A stretch of DNA of 15,931 bases from DASPKS01 sp035628035 (lineage in GTDB: Bacteria > Bacteroidota > Rhodothermia > Rhodothermales > Rubricoccaceae): the NCBI GenBank assembly GCA_035628035.1, contig DASPKS010000267.1, positions 1 through 15,931 of the forward strand, written 5' to 3'. Positions 15,034 through 15,931 of this stretch are shown piece after piece (position 1 is the first letter of the stretch; every line of letters begins with the position of its first letter). The position numbers were made by a program, and so were the translations under genes. Under the pieces are notes generated by a model. It was not told the DNA's origin. It saw nothing but the letters and a program-made list of their open reading frames with translations, and did not search any database.

Positions 15034-15931
15034 TCAGGAGGAGAACGCCATCGCCGACTCGGTGCCGACGGTCCGCTCGCGCTCGTGGTAGAGCCCGTCG
15101 CGGTCCGACACGAGCGCGCTGGTCTGGACGGCCTTCTCGTGGGGCGTCTGGTCGTGGCCGTGGGAGTCGTGGCCGTGGTGCTCGTGCTCGGCCGAGGCCA
15201 TCCCGATGAACAGCGCCGAGAGGATCGTGAACACGTACGCCTGGATGAACGCGATGAGCAGCTCCAGGCCGTACACGAACAGCGTCATCGGCACGCTCAC
15301 CAGCGAGGTGCCCCAGCCGACGGCGGGGCCGAAGATGTTCGCGAAGGCGAAGATGAGCCCGATCAGGCTGAGGATCACGAGGTGCCCCGCCGTCATGTTG
15401 GCGAAGAGCCGGATGGCGAGGGCGAACGGCTTGGTGAAGATGCCCAGGAACTCGATGGGCACCATGATCGGCTTCACCAGCGCGGGCACGCCGGGCGGGT
15501 TGAAGATGTGGCCCCAGTAGTCCTTCGTCCCGGCGAACTGCGTGACGACGAAGGTGAAGCACGCGAGCACCGCCGTCACGGCGATGTTCGAGGTGATCGT
15601 GGCGCTGAAGGGGAGGAGGCCGAGGAGGTTGGAGAAGAGGATGAAGAAGAACGCCGTGAGGAGGTAGGGCATGTACTTCGCGTGCTTGTCCCCCATCGTC
15701 GGCTTGGCGATCTCCTCGCGAACGTAGATCACGAGGGCCTCCATCGCGTTCTGGAACCGCCCCTCCGGCGCCGTCTCGCGCCCGATCCCGCGGCGGTACT
15801 TCGCGCCGAGCGGGAGGAAGAAGAGGAGGACGAGCCCACCGGCCAGGAAGAGGAACACCGTGTGGCGCGTCACCGACAGATCAGCGATCACCTCGCCCTC
15901 CGATGGAATGATGCCCACGTCGAGCGGGTCG
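15034..15931 (-). CDS. atpB: ATP synthase Fo a subunit (5' end beyond the window)
   Basis: This is the stator subunit that forms the proton half-channels against the c ring. A GTG at 15918 would give 294 residues, but the frame stays open to the edge (DPLD before it). Bacteroidota a subunits usually carry a longer N-terminus, so I treat it as partial. Counting from GTG 15918, the essential Arg is residue 170 in FALAIRLFANMTAGHLV. Before it come KPIMVPIEFLGIFTKPF and the LFSNLLGLLPF helix; GLELLIAFIQAYVFTILSAL is the last helix. The tail from about residue 243 is His-rich (EHEHHGHDSHGHD) and then polar. It heads the visible operon; any upstream atpI or AtpZ-like gene lies outside the window. 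Confidence 0.95.
   Translation of the reverse strand, partial: DPLDVGIIPSEGEVIADLSVTRHTVFLFLAGGLVLLFFLPLGAKYRRGIGRETAPEGRFQNAMEALVIYVREEIAKPTMGDKHAKYMPYLLTAFFFILFSNLLGLLPFSATITSNIAVTAVLACFTFVVTQFAGTKDYWGHIFNPPGVPALVKPIMVPIEFLGIFTKPFALAIRLFANMTAGHLVILSLIGLIFAFANIFGPAVGWGTSLVSVPMTLFVYGLELLIAFIQAYVFTILSALFIGMASAEHEHHGHDSHGHDQTPHEKAVQTSALVSDRDGLYHERERTVGTESAMAFSS

Overview
The window comes from a GC-rich (about 70% G+C by eye) bacterium that is most likely a marine member of the Rhodothermia (Rhodothermota/Bacteroidota group). Three things point there. The ATP synthase operon runs atpB-E-F-H-A-G with atpD and atpC absent, an arrangement common in Bacteroidota. The tRNA-Ser promoter carries an exact TAnnTTTG box, the Bacteroidota -7 element, with a near-consensus -33 element 19 nt upstream. 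The proteins also have Rhodothermia-like composition. The assignment is an inference; no rRNA or marker tree was available.

Left part (1-4728, + strand): a giant multihaem c-type cytochrome, apparently a lipoprotein, with 39 CXXCH motifs arranged as 13 tandem three-haem modules. It is followed at once by a secreted protein with an SH3/FlgT-C-like domain, a proline-rich linker and an outer-membrane beta-barrel. Together they look like a porin-cytochrome conduit for moving electrons across or along the outer membrane, and this is the most interesting part of the window. Both genes have odd 5' ends. The cytochrome start sits inside a 34-bp perfect inverted repeat. The barrel gene has no standard start codon ahead of its signal peptide.

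Middle (4829-9100): a membrane-anchored ferredoxin-FAD/NAD(P) oxidoreductase with a permuted domain order and a His in place of one cluster Cys (+), then an AI-2E/PerM-family permease (+). On the - strand are a YedA-like EamA exporter and a YhgN/MarC-family membrane protein, convergent with the + genes, followed by tRNA-Ser(GCU) with its own promoter and rho-independent terminator.

Right part (9198-15931, - strand): an uncharacterised polytopic membrane protein with a cytosolic Rossmann/TIR-like C-terminal domain lies downstream of the ATP synthase operon (atpB partial at the right edge, then atpE, atpF, atpH, atpA, atpG). atpE is bracketed by two strong hairpins. The beta and epsilon genes must lie elsewhere in the genome.

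How the genes may work together (inference): the ferredoxin-FAD oxidoreductase and the cytochrome-barrel pair share a strand and may form a redox route from the cytoplasm to the cell surface, but no quinone- or periplasm-facing link is visible. The remaining genes are ordinary transport and housekeeping. No gap between genes exceeds about 120 bases.
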